Assembly (NCBI GenBank): GCA_049509915.1
Contig: JBEKZL010000387.1
Coordinates: 1-5,660 of the forward strand
Reading direction: 5' to 3'
Source of the DNA: JBEKYD01 sp049509915
GTDB taxonomy: Bacteria > Acidobacteriota > Terriglobia > Bryobacterales > Bryobacteraceae
Length of the DNA: 5,660 nucleotides
Positions 5,509 to 5,660 of this stretch are shown here, in pieces. The number at the start of each line of letters is the position of its first letter. Within the stretch, counting starts at the first letter, position 1. The notes under the pieces were generated by a model, which worked only from the letters and a program-made list of their open reading frames with translations, made no database searches and was not told the origin of the DNA. The translations under genes were made by a program, and so were the position numbers.

Positions 5509-5660
5509 ATGCGGGCGGAAATCGAAGTGCGGCCGGTTTGGGCTCCGGGCCGGGTCAACCTGATCGGCGAACTGATCGACTTTCACAATCTGGCGGTGCT
5601 GCCGATGGCGCTGCGGCAGGGGATTCGGGTGAAATACCGGCCGCGGGCGGACCACCTGAT
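5509..5660 (+). CDS. Galactokinase-like GHMP kinase, N-terminal part (cut by window end)
   Basis: The first 50 codons of a GHMP-superfamily sugar kinase run off the window. Residues 12-21 read APGRVNLIGE and residues 30-35 read VLPMAL, matching the galactokinase N-terminal signature, including the Arg that assists phosphoryl transfer. The following segment reads LIDF where galactokinases have HTDY, so Glu21 and Asp24 are kept but the sugar-contacting His is Leu22. Only 11 residues precede the signature, shorter than in E. coli GalK. ATG 5509 is the first start after an in-frame TGA at 5494-5496; an AGGA at 5481-5484 is too distant to be a good ribosome binding site. It probably phosphorylates a sugar at C1 in the cytoplasm, but galactose specificity is doubtful. 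It is divergent from the small secreted pair. Confidence 0.8.
   Translation, partial: MRAEIEVRPVWAPGRVNLIGELIDFHNLAVLPMALRQGIRVKYRPRADHL

Noticed and set aside
5366..5563. 65-residue plus-strand open frame overlapping the kinase start
   Set aside because: It crosses the leader hairpins and the conserved kinase signature in another frame, and its composition is unremarkable. The kinase frame explains the sequence.

Overview
The window is GC-rich, densely coding bacterial DNA. Its gene content fits an acidobacterium of the Solibacter/Bryobacterales type: an exported S55 (SpoIVB-like) protease homologue, a large exported beta-propeller protein, and tandem copies of a small secreted protein. This is a judgement from protein style, not a database match. 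No rRNA, tRNA, CRISPR array or transposase gene is visible.

Layout. Bases 1-200 hold no gene but carry several inverted repeats, one of them a REP-like palindrome that recurs near 2023-2054. Two plus-strand genes follow. The first (201-1970, GTG start) encodes an exported S55-type protein. The second (1970-4294) shares one base with the first gene's stop codon and encodes an exported protein with a probable seven-bladed propeller followed by beta-sandwich domains. The one-base overlap and a Shine-Dalgarno sequence inside the end of the first gene argue for one transcript and coupled translation. The second REP-like copy lies in frame inside the second gene's N-terminal region.

Two minus-strand genes follow, convergent with the first pair: 4371-4700 and 4981-5310. 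They encode 109-residue secreted paralogues that align without gaps at about 58% identity. A strong intrinsic terminator (4909-4946) separates them, and each has its own leader. Both leaders can form the same bulged hairpin just upstream of the ribosome binding site, although the surrounding leader sequence has diverged.

Divergent from these, at the right edge, is the start of a galactokinase-type GHMP kinase (5509 to the window end). The phosphate-side motif is intact, but the sugar-binding His of the galactokinase signature is replaced by Leu. Its upstream region has overlapping inverted repeats that could form competing hairpins.

The first two genes probably form one envelope-directed unit. 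The small secreted pair is a separate duplicated locus of unknown function, and the kinase looks like unrelated sugar metabolism. No obvious new defence or mobile system is present. The best leads are the Ser-before-His order in the S55 protein, the REP-derived peptide in the propeller protein, the conserved leader hairpin, and the altered kinase signature.
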